In this document: positions 45,765 through 57,817 of the stretch, piece after piece
Position numbering within the stretch: position 1 is the stretch's first letter
Layout: the number at the start of each line of letters is the position of its first letter
Position numbers and translations under genes: made by a program
Notes under the pieces: model-generated
What the model was told of the DNA's origin: nothing
Seen by the model: only the letters and a program-made list of their open reading frames with translations
Databases searched by the model: none
NCBI RefSeq assembly: GCF_000219625.1
Contig: NC_018216.1
Location: 2,542,001 to 2,606,000 of the forward strand
Direction of reading: 5' to 3'
Length of the DNA: 64,000 nucleotides
DNA from: Zymoseptoria tritici IPO323
Lineage: Eukaryota > Ascomycota > Dothideomycetes > Mycosphaerellales > Mycosphaerellaceae

Positions 45765-46507
45765 TCAAGCCTTTTTGCCATCGTTGGCCTCCAAATGCCT
45801 TATCAAGTCCTCGATTGTGATGACCTTCAACCCGTAGCGACGAGCGAATGCCAGACACCCATCTCTTCTCATCATGCCAAAGTCACCCGCAAGCTCAGCT
45901 TTACCCTCCACCTCTTCACCGTCCTGTACCATTTCTGCAATCACGGAAACAGGCTGCTTGCCGGCCAATAAGCACAGATCGACGCCCGCCTCGGTATGTC
46001 CTCCTCGTACTCTGACACCACCCTCTCGCGCCTGCAACGGCACGATATGACCCGGCCGTCTGAACGTTTCTTTCTGTACCTTCGGATCCGCCAATCTGCG
46101 GCACGTCAAGCTTCGGTCCTGCGCGCTGATTCCCGTCGTCACACCGTCTGCCGCATCAATCGTGATGGTGTATGCGGTTCTGTTGGGATCGGAGTTGTGA
46201 GTAACCATTTGAGGTAGTTCTAATCTTGCAGCAAGAGCCGACGTGATGGGCGCGCAGAGGTAGCCGGACGAGTGTCGGATCATAAAAGCCGCCTTTGCCG
46301 GAGTGAAGTCTTCTGCGGCGATGATCAGGTCGCCTTCGTTCTCGCGATTGGTGGAGTCCATGACAAGGACGAATTCGCCCTTTGCTGTGGTCGTGTGTCA
46401 GCTATGCTGCGCGAGCGATTTCCAGTGCTGAGCTGAGCGTGCTGACCGAATGCCTCCACTGCATCGGGGATGCTGTCAAAACTGACATCGCCGTTGACAG
46501 ATGCCAT
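45765..46507 (-). CDS. RIB3: 3,4-dihydroxy-2-butanone 4-phosphate synthase
   Basis: Exon 1 (46507-46447) and exon 2 (46384-45765), with a 62-bp intron, give 226 residues. Splicing joins SIPDAVEAF to AKGEFVLVMDS, followed by the acidic active-site loop TNRENEGDLI. Further signatures are GYLCAPIT, TAYTITIDA, TTGISAQDRS, FRRPGHIVPLQAREGG and GHTEAGVDLCLLAG. The enzyme converts ribulose 5-phosphate to the four-carbon precursor used by lumazine synthase in riboflavin synthesis. It stands alone as RibB/Rib3, without the GTP cyclohydrolase II fusion seen in many bacteria. Confidence 0.96.
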
Positions 46508-47652
46508 GTTCCCGTGGTGGTCGTTGCGCAGTTCGTGGTGGTCTGGTCTGCGCAATTCCAGGTCACTCGTGGTGGTCGAAGCGGGGCAAGTTTTTTATTG
46601 CTTTCTTGCGTGCTGAGAGCTTGTGGTTCCACCACTTTCACGCGACGTTGAAAACCGAAGACAATTCAAGGATATTGCAGAGGGTAATATGCTGAACGGT
46701 CGACGATGGCAGCAGACGATCTTTGACAGCGAGACATATTGGCGATCGCTTTCGACTCATCAGAGCAAGTGTACCGATCCGGTTCTACGTGGGGTCGGTC
46801 TGGCCCCAAGGGAAATGGAATACACCATCGGCAAAGACGACATCTCGCCGACGACATCCGAGGGCGTGGACAGTCAGCAGCATCTGAAACGCATGCCTTG
46901 AGGCAGCCCCGCGATCGATGACAAGGCCAAGTGCTTTCTCACATTGACCATTCCGTGCTCAACGCTCCAACTTCTGAACCCTCCAAGCGGCGCCGCACCG
47001 ATCGATTGATGACTGGGTGTACTACTGGACTCAAGCTTTATGCGATGCTTACATCTTCGTGCAAGCACCGCTTTGGCATCACTGCAGCCTGCTGGAGCAG
47101 AAGCAAGCTACGATGGCTCGAGCCATCATGATACAAAAGCTTTTCGCAAACCGAACAGACAGATACCGAACAGACAGATATGATGCCGACTGCGAAGACA
47201 CCGACATCGAAGGCGTCTGGTCCGAAAATGCGCTCAGGCGGTGCACTATGGTGTACTGCTACTGGCTCCTGAAGTTGTGCCTCTCCCTGCAAGCAGCTGC
47301 CGCCGGTGTCCAGCCAGGCACGATCTAGATGCTAGAGTCGCTATTTGGCCAGGTCGAAGCACCGCCAGGTCTGGGTATCTGCCTTGGTTGTTAGTCACCG
47401 GAAGCCAGCCGCTCCAGGTTGTTGTGGATGGGCCAGGCGTGGTGGCTGCCGCGAATCCATTGACAGGGCCTTGCGGTCATTGCCAATTGGGTGCTTCGTT
47501 CAGACGGACCTTGAGATCCTGGTCGTCAAGAATCGGAGGCATGTCCAGAGCCCGGACAGTGAGCTGGGATCCCATATAGCACCCGAGCAATCTGGGCTAT
47601 CTCGTTGGCTCAACAAGGCTACCGGATGATCCGAAGTGCAGGTCACCGGGCT
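46508..47652. other. Gene-poor flank left of the hAT insertion
   Basis: This 1.1-kb stretch has normal base composition, no RIP signature and no supportable gene. It holds a perfect 15-bp tandem duplication, ACCGAACAGACAGAT twice, at 47150-47179. It presumably includes the RIB3 promoter at its left end. Confidence 0.5.
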
Positions 47653-47660
47653 CTTGATCC
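47653..47660. repeat. 8-bp target site duplication of hAT, left copy
   Basis: CTTGATCC directly precedes the left terminal inverted repeat and is repeated exactly after the right one at 58678-58685. Eight bases is the standard hAT duplication length. Confidence 0.93.
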
Positions 47661-47675
47661 TAGAGGTGTTGGTGC
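47661..47675 (+). repeat. hAT left terminal inverted repeat
   Basis: TAGAGGTGTTGGTGC, one mismatch to the right copy. The mismatch (G here, A at the right end) is itself a G-to-A type transition. Confidence 0.9.
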
Positions 47676-48012
47676 TTCTGCACACACAATGTGTATCAGC
47701 GTTAACACACAGTGTGCACAGAGGTCATGGTTTCTATGGCTTGTGTGCACAACCGGCTTGCCAAATGAGGTATTCCGAAGCCCTTGTAACCTCCTTAATC
47801 TTATTGTTCAAGCTCTTGCTATGCCCTTACTATCCTTTGTATATCTCTTCATCCGTGGATAGCAGCTTGCAATGTTGCGTTGTAGGTTAATGCTCGTATA
47901 TAAGGGCGGTGCTCGTAGATAGATCGATAGACCGGTGGAGGTATAAAGAGGTAAGGAATATACTATAAGAACGGTTAGTTAGTCCATTATTGCATCCTTA
48001 TTTATTAATACT

Positions 48013-49755
48013 ATGTCGAGCTCTTAAGGCTCTAGCTCTTAGATTACTGCCTTTAGTAAGATTATGTCCTTAAGCCCTATTATGCTGCCTAAGGGCAAGC
48101 GTAGAAGGTCTGAAAATGCTTATTAGATAGAAGTTAGCCGCGACCGCGAACGAGGAAGTACTTACTACCCCTTGGTAAGGTGCAACTATTGCTATTCGGA
48201 GTGGATATCTAGCTCTGCTAACCGCTGTGTCGCTTACCTAAGGAGGTGCATAAGGCTACTATACCAGCTAGTAGCACATTATTAGAGACACCTTATTAAG
48301 GGTAGTAATGTAGCTGTAAACTCGGAGTCTGAAGGCGACGACTTCGAGCCGGATATAGTTGCCTCTAGCTTCGTCGACACTATAAGCCCTCGAGACTATG
48401 CTGCTGCTAAGGAAGCCTGCGCTAAGTAGATATTCGCCGCTAGACTGCTATTGCACACTGTCGACCATCCGGTGTTTAAGAAGTTTATCAAACTCCTTAG
48501 GCCGGCGTTTAAACTACCGAGTCGCTAGTAGCTTACTTATTCGATCCTGCCGCGGCAGTACAACGCGCTAAAGGTGTCGATTAATAAGGAGATTAGCAAG
48601 GCGAAGAGGATTACGTTGCTAAGTAATAGCTGGTATAATAGAGCGAGCCGGAGCGTTGTAAATTACCTCGCGGTTACTACGAAGGCTGCATACTTCCTAT
48701 CGTTAGAATGGACTAGTACAGAGCGCGGCTCGGCTAAGAATTACGCGGAGAGTTTAATAGCAGTCGTCCAAAGGTTTCCGGTTGGCAAGGTCGTCGCTAT
48801 TACGTTAGATAACGCGAGTGTAATAAAGGGGGCTTAGAAGAAGGTTAGTCTAAAAATGAAGTTTGTAAAGCTTAACTTTACACTTTCGAGATCTGCAAGC
48901 AGCTACCCGAAAGGGTTTAGCGGCCGCTGCGGTCCGCAATTTCGGCTGCACCCCGTAGGCTGTAAATTCTTTAATTAGCTCGCTAACTGCTTAGTTAGAT
49001 TACCGCGCAGTATCCTTAAATTATCGGACTTAGCTGCTGCTCTTACTAACTTAACCTTCTTATAAACGACCTTTACGACGAGTGGACTATAAAGGTGACC
49101 TTCTACGACGTTAACGCGGTCGCGGAGTACTTTAAGAACACCTATCTAGCCAAGGAACTTATCTTCGAGATTAGCTACGGCCGCTCGAAGCGCTTTTAAG
49201 TATAAGGAGGTGTGCGATAGTAAGGGAAGCTAAACTGTGCAAAATCAGTCTACGACAACCGCCCTTACATTAAGGAGCTCGTAACTATGCATTAGCATCG
49301 ACTGCTTAATAGCGCTAATGCGAAGCAAAGGGAGGCATAGCATAAGATCTTAGAGCTGGTAGACAAGAAGCTAGCGTTCTAGCACAACCTTAAGCAATAT
49401 ATTAACCTTATAGAGCCCTTCCTTAAGGTGACTATTGCTCTCGAAGCCGACTATCCACGCCTTAGCTATGTCTTTAGCAACTTCCGGTAGCTCTACAATA
49501 AGTCGTTTAACAACGGTCTGCTTAGCAACAATAAGATTAAGCCGATGATTAACGTCCGTTACGAGGCTCTTTACTACCCCCTTATGCTCGTAGCTTACCT
49601 CGCAGACGTTAAGGAGCGCACTAAGGAAGCTAATGCCTTCGTAATTGTTACTAACGACGATCTGCACTTAATTACGGACTACCTTATTGCCTTCTGCGCT
49701 GCACAACGACGCTGTAGCTTACTGCGAGGCTATAAAGGGCATCTAGAGTCTTAGG
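48013..49755 (+). pseudogene. hAT transposase, N-terminal and middle part (disrupted)
   Basis: Starting from the ATG at 48013, conceptual translation through stops shows a BED-type zinc finger at about 48185-48260 (CNYCYSEW, later NRCVAYLRR). It then shows HPVFKKFIKLLRPAFKLPSR at about 48469-48530 and a DUF659-like transposase segment (TLLSNSWYNRASRSVVNYLAV, then VVAITLDNASVIKGA) at about 48610-48837. Further right, 49545-49750 holds the alpha-helical region that leads to the C-terminus. The stops are mostly TAG or TAA where CAG, CAA or TGG would be expected. The frame is interrupted at 49755 by the Gypsy insertion and resumes at 58042. Confidence 0.85.
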
Positions 49756-49760
49756 TTAAG
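49756..49760. repeat. 5-bp target site duplication of Gypsy, left copy
   Basis: TTAAG directly precedes the left LTR and is repeated exactly at 58042-58046 after the right LTR. Confidence 0.88.
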
Positions 49761-49984
49761 TGTGAGGGTAGTGTAACCAGGTGGCAACCAACACGTGTGA
49801 GCAGTCTGTATATAAATGTCTATATTGCCTACCGAGTGTAACGAAGGGAGGCAAAAGGGAACAAAAGGGAATGTATGTGCTAAGCCTCGCTTGGGGCAGC
49901 CTCGGGTCTGCATCGGGTCTGTATCGGGCCTGGAACAGGCCCGATTTAGGCCCGGGGCAGCGATACCCTAGTCGTTCCCTAACA
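49761..49984 (-). repeat. Gypsy 3' LTR (left copy)
   Basis: 224 bp, starting TGTGAGGG and ending CCCTAACA on the plus strand. It has the same length as the right LTR, with 14 transitions between them and no gap. Confidence 0.94.
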
Positions 49985-50001
49985 GTATCCCCCCCTCCCT
50001 T
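49985..50001 (-). promoter_or_regulatory. Polypurine tract
   Basis: On the minus strand AAGGGAGGGGGGGATAC lies immediately before the 3' LTR, the correct place and polarity for priming plus-strand DNA synthesis of a minus-oriented element. Confidence 0.75.
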
Positions 50002-50089
50002 AGCGGCCTGTCCTTAGGTCGCAAATGAAATTCCTGCTGGAGGAAGTAGTAGTTCATAATTGTTCGTAATTCTTCCTATTCCGTTAAGG

Positions 50090-50160
50090 CAGTTAGTGCA
50101 GCTGGTTAACGTGTTTAACTAGCGTCCTAGGTTCGATTCCTAGTCTTAGTATTCGATGTA
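50090..50160 (+). other. tRNA-like fragment with B box
   Basis: CTAGG-TTCGATT-CCTAG forms a perfect T-arm with a 7-base loop and a consensus internal promoter B box. Upstream, TAGTGCAGCTGG resembles an A box. The acceptor and anticodon arms do not pair, so this is at best a decayed tRNA or tRNA-derived segment within the retrotransposon. Confidence 0.35.
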
Positions 50161-50939
50161 CTTCTACCTACAGCGTAGTTAGAAGTATATTACTTTTTGT
50201 AGAATTCTTCGAGGAGTTGTCGACAGTTCGAGAGATTCTCTTTTAGTGCCCTCGGTTCGAGTCTCCGAGAGAATAGTACGTCTTCGACTACCGGGCTATT
50301 AGAACGGAGGTAGTAGTAATCCGGTTGCATATATAGGTAATAGGGGGGGTGGGTGGAGGTTCCTTTGTCGTTGCAGTTTCCGGTCCTTGTAAGGGGACTA
50401 AAGGGGTATTTAACAGCCTGAATGCTGTCCTTAGCCTATATCCGGCGTAGTTCGGGCCTGCTAGCCAATATAACTAAGACTCGGACTAAGGAGTCTAATT
50501 GTCAGGCCCTCCCTAGGTGCCTGCGCTGTAGCATTGCCTCTTAACTATTGTTATATAGCACAAACAGCCCTAATTCCGGTCTCGTGTCTGCCTGCCTAAT
50601 ACCTAAGGCTCGTAATCGTCCGTAAATTCCACCCGTAACTCCTTATGCTCGTAACATGTTAGTAAATTGGAGTCCTTAATTGTAGACGTAGTCTATACGT
50701 CCTCTCGCATAAAACCACGCCGTTCCACTTATTCTTTCCTTCCTTCTTTATTAACCTCCTTTACTCCCTTGTCGACACCGCCGTCGACATTATTACGGTA
50801 GCTCTAGCCTTCCCCCTCGTATCTATCTAAGAAAACTTTCCGCGGAGAGTGTTTAGCAACAGCTTCTTTCCGTTACCGCCCTTTCCCCGGCACTCCGCCG
50901 CGCCTCGCCGAGTTTCCACCATTATAAGCTAGCAGGGTT

Positions 50940-52038
50940 TCGCATCCAACTATCCCGGCGGCAGTAGCAGTAGCAGTAGTAGTAGTAGTAGTAGCCGTCC
51001 TCCGAGTAGCTTTCCTACTATTAACAGCCCCGAGGGACGGCTCCTCGATCAGCTTAATCGTAGTTACAATTGGCGCACTAGCTAGGAGGCCGGTAATAGT
51101 CTGCCGACATCCCCTTAGGCTCCGGGGAATGTGCCTCGGTCGAATTCTAACAGCTCCCTTACCTAGCGTTTAGGTATGTATCCGGTCTGATTCTGGCCTA
51201 CGACTAAGCTAATATAGACAGGGCCTCCTATTACCGTTCCCCCGAAGGCGAAGATTCCTACGGGTCTCTATTCTCGTAAGGAGATGGCCGTAAGCGACCT
51301 TCCGCTTACTCGCGTTCCTTACCTTCCTCCTTGCCTATAGCCTCGCCCTCCGGCTCGTATGTTGCCCTATGTTAACTGCATCCGTCGCCTCTAGCCTGTC
51401 GGACAATACAACCTCGCGCCTTAGCAGCTCCCCGTTACTACCTGCTGCGATATAAGGGACGATCCGAGCGGCAAGTGCTCGCAGTGCATTACTAATAAGC
51501 AGACCGATTGCTGCTACCCCGTACCGGAGGAGGCTTTCCGCGCCGTGAACATTCTCGATTATCTGTAATACACTATAAAGGATTATCTTTAGCGGAACCC
51601 CGGTGTTACTGTCGACGACACTACTAACGACCCTATGGTAAAGACCGACGCCGCGAAGCGCCTCCTACGCTGGACTAACGCGGTTCGCAACTACGCCGCG
51701 AAGCTATACCCTTAGATCACGTCCCTAATTAAGGAGGTCTTCGTCGCCGGTGTAAATGCTCCTACTTACGCGCGCATTCTTACGTTCTTTACTAGGGCTC
51801 CCCCCCCTGCGCGCAAGTACAAGGACTTAACTTCTAAGCCTACGGAGGAGCAGTAGATAGCCTACCGTCGGTCTCGCCGTACCGATGTAATAGGTAAGGA
51901 GGCGCGGTTTATAGCTGGTATAGGGGTGTCGTCGCAGCAGCTGTTTAACATCGTTGCGGACGGGCCTTTCGAGCGTCTTATTATCGCGGATATAAGTCCT
52001 CGCATACTCCGCCTCGTATACTACGGTTATTCGGCCTT
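50940..52038 (+). pseudogene. Extra ORF antisense to pol, about 365 codons (stops)
   Basis: On the plus strand, opposite to pol, one reading frame is coherent from about 50940 to the TAA near 52036-52038. Its few internal stops are mostly TAG, plus a TGA and a TAA, all explicable as C-to-T changes of CAG, CGA and CAA. It starts with a serine run encoded by AGT/AGC repeats at about 50971-51000. It then has a Pro-rich part, a cysteine cluster at about 51455-51530 (CCDIRDD, GKCSQC, TDCCYP) and a charged C-terminal half including KTDAAKRLLRWTNAVRNYAA. The minus-strand ORF in the same place lacks any pol domain. I do not recognise the family. The Cys spacing hints at metal binding. Confidence 0.6.
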
Positions 52039-52399
52039 TTAAGGGGCTAGGTCTAGTGTAGAAAGGGTACAGGGCGGGGCTCTTCTCGGAGGGCATTAGG
52101 GTATAACAGATAACGTCGGCATAGCATTAAAGACTATAGCGGGGCCTAGCTTGTTAGACTCCTTAGTCCGGTTCTTTGTTTTTAGCTATAGAGCCTTTTT
52201 GATTTTTTAGCGTAGAGGATAAGGCAAAAGCGTACGACCTTATCTACGAGCTCTTTTCTTCTTCTACCGCCCGGGATACCTACCTGTAGTAGTATTCGGG
52301 CCTGTTTCAGGCCTGCCTTTAGCCTCTAGTCTGGCTTGCTTAATTTCAAACTCTTCGACAAGTTCGCTCGCTCCCTTTATACTCTCTACTAATATCTAC

Positions 52400-55300
52400 T
52401 CGTTATGCTCCGGGGAGTAGCCTAACTATCGTACTAGGTATTCCCTCGTTTCTCGTGTGTCGCCCCTTATAGCTAGGATCCCTTCCACCTCCTAGTCATC
52501 CTCCTTGTTATCGTTAGGCTCGAGGGACTAGACCGGGGGTAGTTAGTAGCCCTCTCGGGCCCGGTATAGCTCTAGTAGCGACACGTAGAACACAGGGTGG
52601 AACCGCTTTATCGATAGTGGAAGATCGAGGCGGTACGCTTGCGTACTAATCCGTTCCGTAATGCGGAAGGGCCTAAGGAACTTGTTGTCTAGCTTCCGAT
52701 AGGGTCGCCGAGTATTAATATTCTTCCTTAATAGCAGCACCTTGTTACCTACGTTATAGAACTTCTCTACCGTCGTCTTGTTATAGTACTTCTTCTACAG
52801 GGTCGCTACGTGCTCTAAGTATTCCCTTGCTTTAGCAAACTCTAACTCTCTGTTCGCGAGGTATTTGCGTACGGCGTTAGCTAGCGACTTCGCCTTCGAC
52901 GTTAGTCCCTTCGTAGGGAAGTCCTTCTTTAACACGCTATTAATAGCACCTAAATCAGACCTATAAGCAAGCTTTATTAGGCTAAATCTAGACCTAGTAT
53001 AGACCTTAGTGTTATAGGCGTAGGCCGCTGTAGGAAGGAGGACGGCCTAGTCGTCTTAGTCCTAGTTACAGTAGATCCTAAGGTAGGCCTCGAGCTGCTA
53101 GTTTGTACGCTCGGTTTGGCTGTCCGTTTAAGGGTAGAAGGCTATGCTAAGTCGCTTCTTAATAGAGAGGTAGTAAAACAGAGCGCTCTAGTACGTACTA
53201 GTAAAGATCGACCCTCGATCCGACACGATATCGTCCGGGGGGCCTATTTCGCACACGATTCGGTTGTAGATCAGGTCTCCTAGAGCACTAGCGTCGATTA
53301 TGTCGTTTACGGGGAAGTATCGGACGTACTTCGTAAATCTGTTAACGATTACTAGTATAGTGTTATACACCTTGCCGTTAAATCCCTTAGACGGTAGCAA
53401 GCCGACGACAAAGTCTATTAATAGTAACTGCTACGGTCTGCTAGGAACGGTAAGGGGTTGCAGTTGTCTATATAGCTTATAGTGTTTTGTTTTGGTCCGC
53501 TAGCATACATTGCAGGTTCCGACGTAGTCGTTAACATCGTTCGTAAGCCCCTTCCAATAATACTTAGAGGCGATAATTTCTTATGTGCGTTAGCGGCCGT
53601 AGTAGCCTACGGTAGGGTCGTCGTAGTTCCGTCTAAGGATTTCCCTCCTTAGCGATACCGCGTTAGGGACGTAGACTTTTCTATCACACCGCAGGATTCT
53701 ACTAGAGTCGAACGCCTACCGGTCGTCTTCTCCTATTAGGTCCGGGTCTGATTCGGGTATACCTAGGGCCTACTTTAGGGCTAAGGCAGCCATGCCTGAA
53801 TTTCGCGCGGTTATCCGACTTCTCCGTTCCTAGACAAAAGGATCCGCTTGCTAGGCATCCCTAATTAGGTTAACGAACGAGGCCGGTAGCTCCGCCGAGT
53901 TCGCTATCTCCCCCTCCGCCGCGGCGGCAACGAGGTGGTATAGAACGCGCAGAACGCTTCTAATCGAGGTGTCGTCCTCGATGCTATAGACAGCGCATAT
54001 GCTCCATTCGCGTATCGAGAATCGTATTTCTTCCAACGCGTTAGGCGCGTAGCCCCCCGGGCTACCTATTTCTTCTATAGGCTCCTACACAGATGCAACT
54101 ACAGGGCTGTTACTAGCCTTACGCGGGTCTGACGCAGAGCCGTCCGGGAACAGCGTCCTTAGCGACTATTAAAGGATAGGGAGAGCTCCTTACAGCTTAT
54201 CTTCCTTTGCACCTTCTTTAAAGCCCGCAAAGTAGTCGGGGCGGCGTAACAAGCCGTCCGCAGGGTTTAATTTCCCTAGCTTATATTTAATAACGAAGTC
54301 GTACGCGGCGAGGGTTTCGACAATGCGAGCCTAACGCCCGTTAAGTGTCTTCGTTATTATAAAGTAGCGCAGGTTGTAGTAGTCGGTTATAACTTATATT
54401 AGATAGGCAGCGCCCTCTAAGTAATGCCGCTATGCCTTAAAACACTCCGATATAGCTATTAGTTCCTTATCCGGTATGTAGTACCGGATCTCCGGTCCTA
54501 CCTAGCTCTTAGAGTAATAGGCTACCGGGTGCTAGTAGCGGTTGCCGTCGCTATCCTCCTTCGGTTGGAGGAGGATGCCGGAGTAGGCTACGTCCGATAC
54601 GTCCGTAATAACTATAATCGGGAGGGATAGATCGAAGTGTTAAAGCAGAGGTGCGTCTATAAAGGCCTGTTTTAGGTCTAAGAACGCCCTAGCAGAGGTC
54701 TTATTCTACTCGAAGGGTCCACGGACTACTTGCTTCTTCCCTCGTTTCCCCTTGTCTACGACCTAGCCTCCGGACAGCATGTCATTTAAGGGTCTCGCGG
54801 TCTTAGAGTATCTATATATAAACCTCCTATAGAAGTTCGCGAACCCTAAGAATACCTACACGTCCCTATAGGACTTCGGTGTAGGCTATTTATAGATAGC
54901 CTTAATCCTCTTATAGTCTATAATTACACCTCCTAGTATAATAACAAACCCCAGGAACTTAACACGATCTGTGTAGAACTCGCATTTAGTAGGCTTTGCA
55001 TATAGCTTCTATTCTTACAAGCGTTTAAGGACTTGCTTAACATAGCGTCGGTGTTCTTCCTCGTTTTTCGAGTAGATAAGGATGTTATCTAGATACACTA
55101 CGCAGATAGTATCTACTAGTCCTACAAGGGCCTTATTAATGTACGCTTAGAAGGTCGCTAGTGCATTAGCTAGCCTAAAGGGCATAACCAAGTATTCGAA
55201 CAGACTATACCTCGTCTTAAACGCGGTCTTCCACTCGTCACCCTCCTTAATCCTTATCCTATAATAGGCGTCTCTTAGGTCTAATTTAGAGAAGATTCGG

Positions 55301-57722
55301 GCCTAGCTTAGACGGTCTAGCATTTCGCTAATTAGGGGGAGTGGGTACCGGTTCTTAATCGTAACTCGGTTTAGTCCCCTATAGTCGACGCATAGTCTCA
55401 TCTTACCGTCCTTCTTTAGGACGAACAGGATAGGGGCGCCGCATAGGCTCTTGCTAGGCCTAATCTAGCCCTTTTTTAAGGCCTTGTTAATATATTCCCG
55501 CAGGATTACTAACTCCTTCTGCGAGAGGTTGTATATTAGCATCTGTAGTAGTGTTTTCCCTTCTTCGATGTTAATAGCATAGTCGTGCTAGCTGTTGCGG
55601 GCTATAATGCCGGCCAGCTTCTCGCTAAATACATCGTATTCTCGGTACTCTAGAGGGACGCGATCGAGGTCCGCCTGCTCTACTACGGCAACGGTAAGCA
55701 TAGTTCTGTAGGCCTGTCTTAGCAGGTCGGCTAACTCTAGCTTGCCCTTGCATGCATCGCGGTATCGCTTATAGCATAACAACGCCGCAATCTAGTGCTC
55801 GCATCGCTTGTTTAGGTCGATCTCCGTTAGATCGCAGTCCCTATCGATATAAACCGCTATCGGTTCTGTAATAGCGCTGTCTAGGGCGTTAATGTCTACT
55901 GTTTCGGGGGTAATGTCGGCGTCCCCTTCTTCTTCTTCCTACACTACGGCTCCGACTAGGAACTGTCCTTCCTATTTAAATGCAGCTTTACTACTAAAGA
56001 TAGCGTGCAGTGCTATGCCGGCAGGGTGGTCGCGCCGGGGCTAGCTCTCGTCCTCTTCCTCCGCGCTGTCGTTATCGTCGTCGGCTGCAGCCTATACGAA
56101 TCTCCCCGACTGGAAATAGATAAGGGGGTTAGATGCGAGAATCTAGTCCTATCCGAGTACTATATCGTATCCGGTAAAGGCAGCTGCCCAGAAGGTCTGG
56201 TTTACCCCTCTTTCGGTCCTGTTTAAGTCCTTCGCCAGCACTATTAGGTCGTAGCCCTTGTAGACCGTTATCTAATAATCGTTTAAGAACTTAACCTTTA
56301 GTGCTGGGGCTCTATTGCTCGGGAGCTAAAGTAATTAAACCTTGTATTAAGAGACGAGGTTAATCTGTGCGCTATAGTCGACCAGCGCCGTCAGTGTTTG
56401 GAGCCTACCGTCGCCGTCGCGGATCCGGACGTTAATCGCTAGTCTTCTTTCCTTCCCTCTTATTTTCGGCCCTAGCTTAAGGGAGCTAAGTTATGCGACG
56501 ACAACTTTAACTAGGGCTACTCTTTTACCTCCTTAGCGTGCCCCGATAGTATGCGATTAACGCCGGAAGTAGGTGTGTTGTTTATGTGGTAGGCGAAGTT
56601 TCCGCGGCTACCCCTCTAGCCTAGTTGACCTCCGCCCCGACCCCTCGGGGTCTAGGACAGATTCGCGGCCGTAGCAGGGCCGGAGGGGGGCTGTTCCGGG
56701 TCCTTCTTTAGTTTAGAATCGCGAGCCCTGGGACGTCCTTTTGGAAAATGGACATTCTCGTAGATCGATGCGATCTCTATAAGTTCTGCTACGTCGTACG
56801 CACTAGCGAGCTTCTCGTTCTTGTTAATCTCTTTCTAAAGGTCTTCTAACAGCTTGGAGTAGTAGAAACTCTTCCGGTTCTGCCTGTCTTCCTCGTTTAT
56901 TATTAGCACTACGTCTATGCGAGCCTCGAGCCCTTACATATGTGTATAGAAGTTGCCTACAGACTAGTTGTTAAGCTGTTTGTAGCACTAATATTAGGTC
57001 GCGAGCTCCGCTATACAGGTCGCCTTCGGGGTAATCTGGTCGCGGAGTACCTCCTTAAGGTCGCTCTATTCGAAAACAGCGTCCGAGGCGTAGTCGTTAG
57101 GGTAGTCTGCCTAGTAGCGCATAATAGCAGCGCGGAGGTCCTTCGGCTTAACTCGTTCGATAGCCTAGGCGGTGCGGCGGGACCGGTTGTTAGCAGTTAT
57201 ATTATCCGGAACGTTGTAGAAATAGAAGCGGTTCTCGCAGTCGCTTACCTACACACGAAGAGCTTCTAAGGAGGAGGCCTCTAGTATACATCCTAGTCCG
57301 GACTTAAGAAGGCTCTAAATCGGGTCTAGTTCAGACCTAATCCCTCTCTCTGCTAATTGTAGGCTAAAGGGAGCTCTCTTCCTTTTTTTAATGTAGTCTA
57401 GTTCTATGTCGTATATAGCGACGGCATCTTAGCGAGCCTTAATATGCGCTGCTCGTTACTTCGCCGTTATAGACGCGATCTGAACCTGCCTTAGTTCCTA
57501 GAGGTAGTCTCTAATATACTAAGGGACCTAAAGATAGTCTAGGTCCGTGTTCGGGTCTATTCCCGGGTCCGTTAGGGTCTGTTCCGGGTCTGTATCGGGT
57601 GTCCCTACATCTCGTCCTCCTGTATTATCCCGCTCGTCCTCCTCGTTCGGCGGGTTGCTAAGTCTTAATAACGATAGGGCGTTGCTTAGGCCTCGGCTGT
57701 CCGGCTGTCTCTTAGGAGGCAT
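52400..57722 (-). pseudogene. Gypsy gag-pol polyprotein, RIP-disrupted
   Basis: Gag probably begins at the ATG at 57722 (MPPKRQPDSRG). Going left on the minus strand, the protease core at about 56400-56350 reads ALVDYSAQINLVS, where DSGA would be usual. Reverse transcriptase spans about 55600-54970 ([14 protein letters not shown], and VYLDNILIYS with Asn in place of the second catalytic Asp). RNase H is at about 54610-54240. The integrase zinc region is at about 53640-53490 (YYWKGL, then CNVC) and its core at 53460-53100 (DDIVSDRGSIF). A chromodomain at about 52545-52400 contains EYLVR and LGYSPEHNE. TAG and TAA stops interrupt every domain. Confidence 0.9.
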
Positions 57723-57817
57723 CTCTTAGTTCTAATTCGGCGCTAAGTCGGGGATCGACAGTACCTGCTCTAGTGCTTAGTACGGCTAATCCCTTAGTAG
57801 GTTTTAAGGCAATATAC

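Noticed and set aside
45187..45971. Overlapping ORFs in the CATGC-rich region
   Set aside because: Their residues merely reflect the repeat words, and several frames on both strands are open at once.
51827..52096. Minus-strand 89-codon ORF in the Gypsy element
   Set aside because: It matches no pol domain and lies opposite the longer antisense frame; it is best seen as its shadow.
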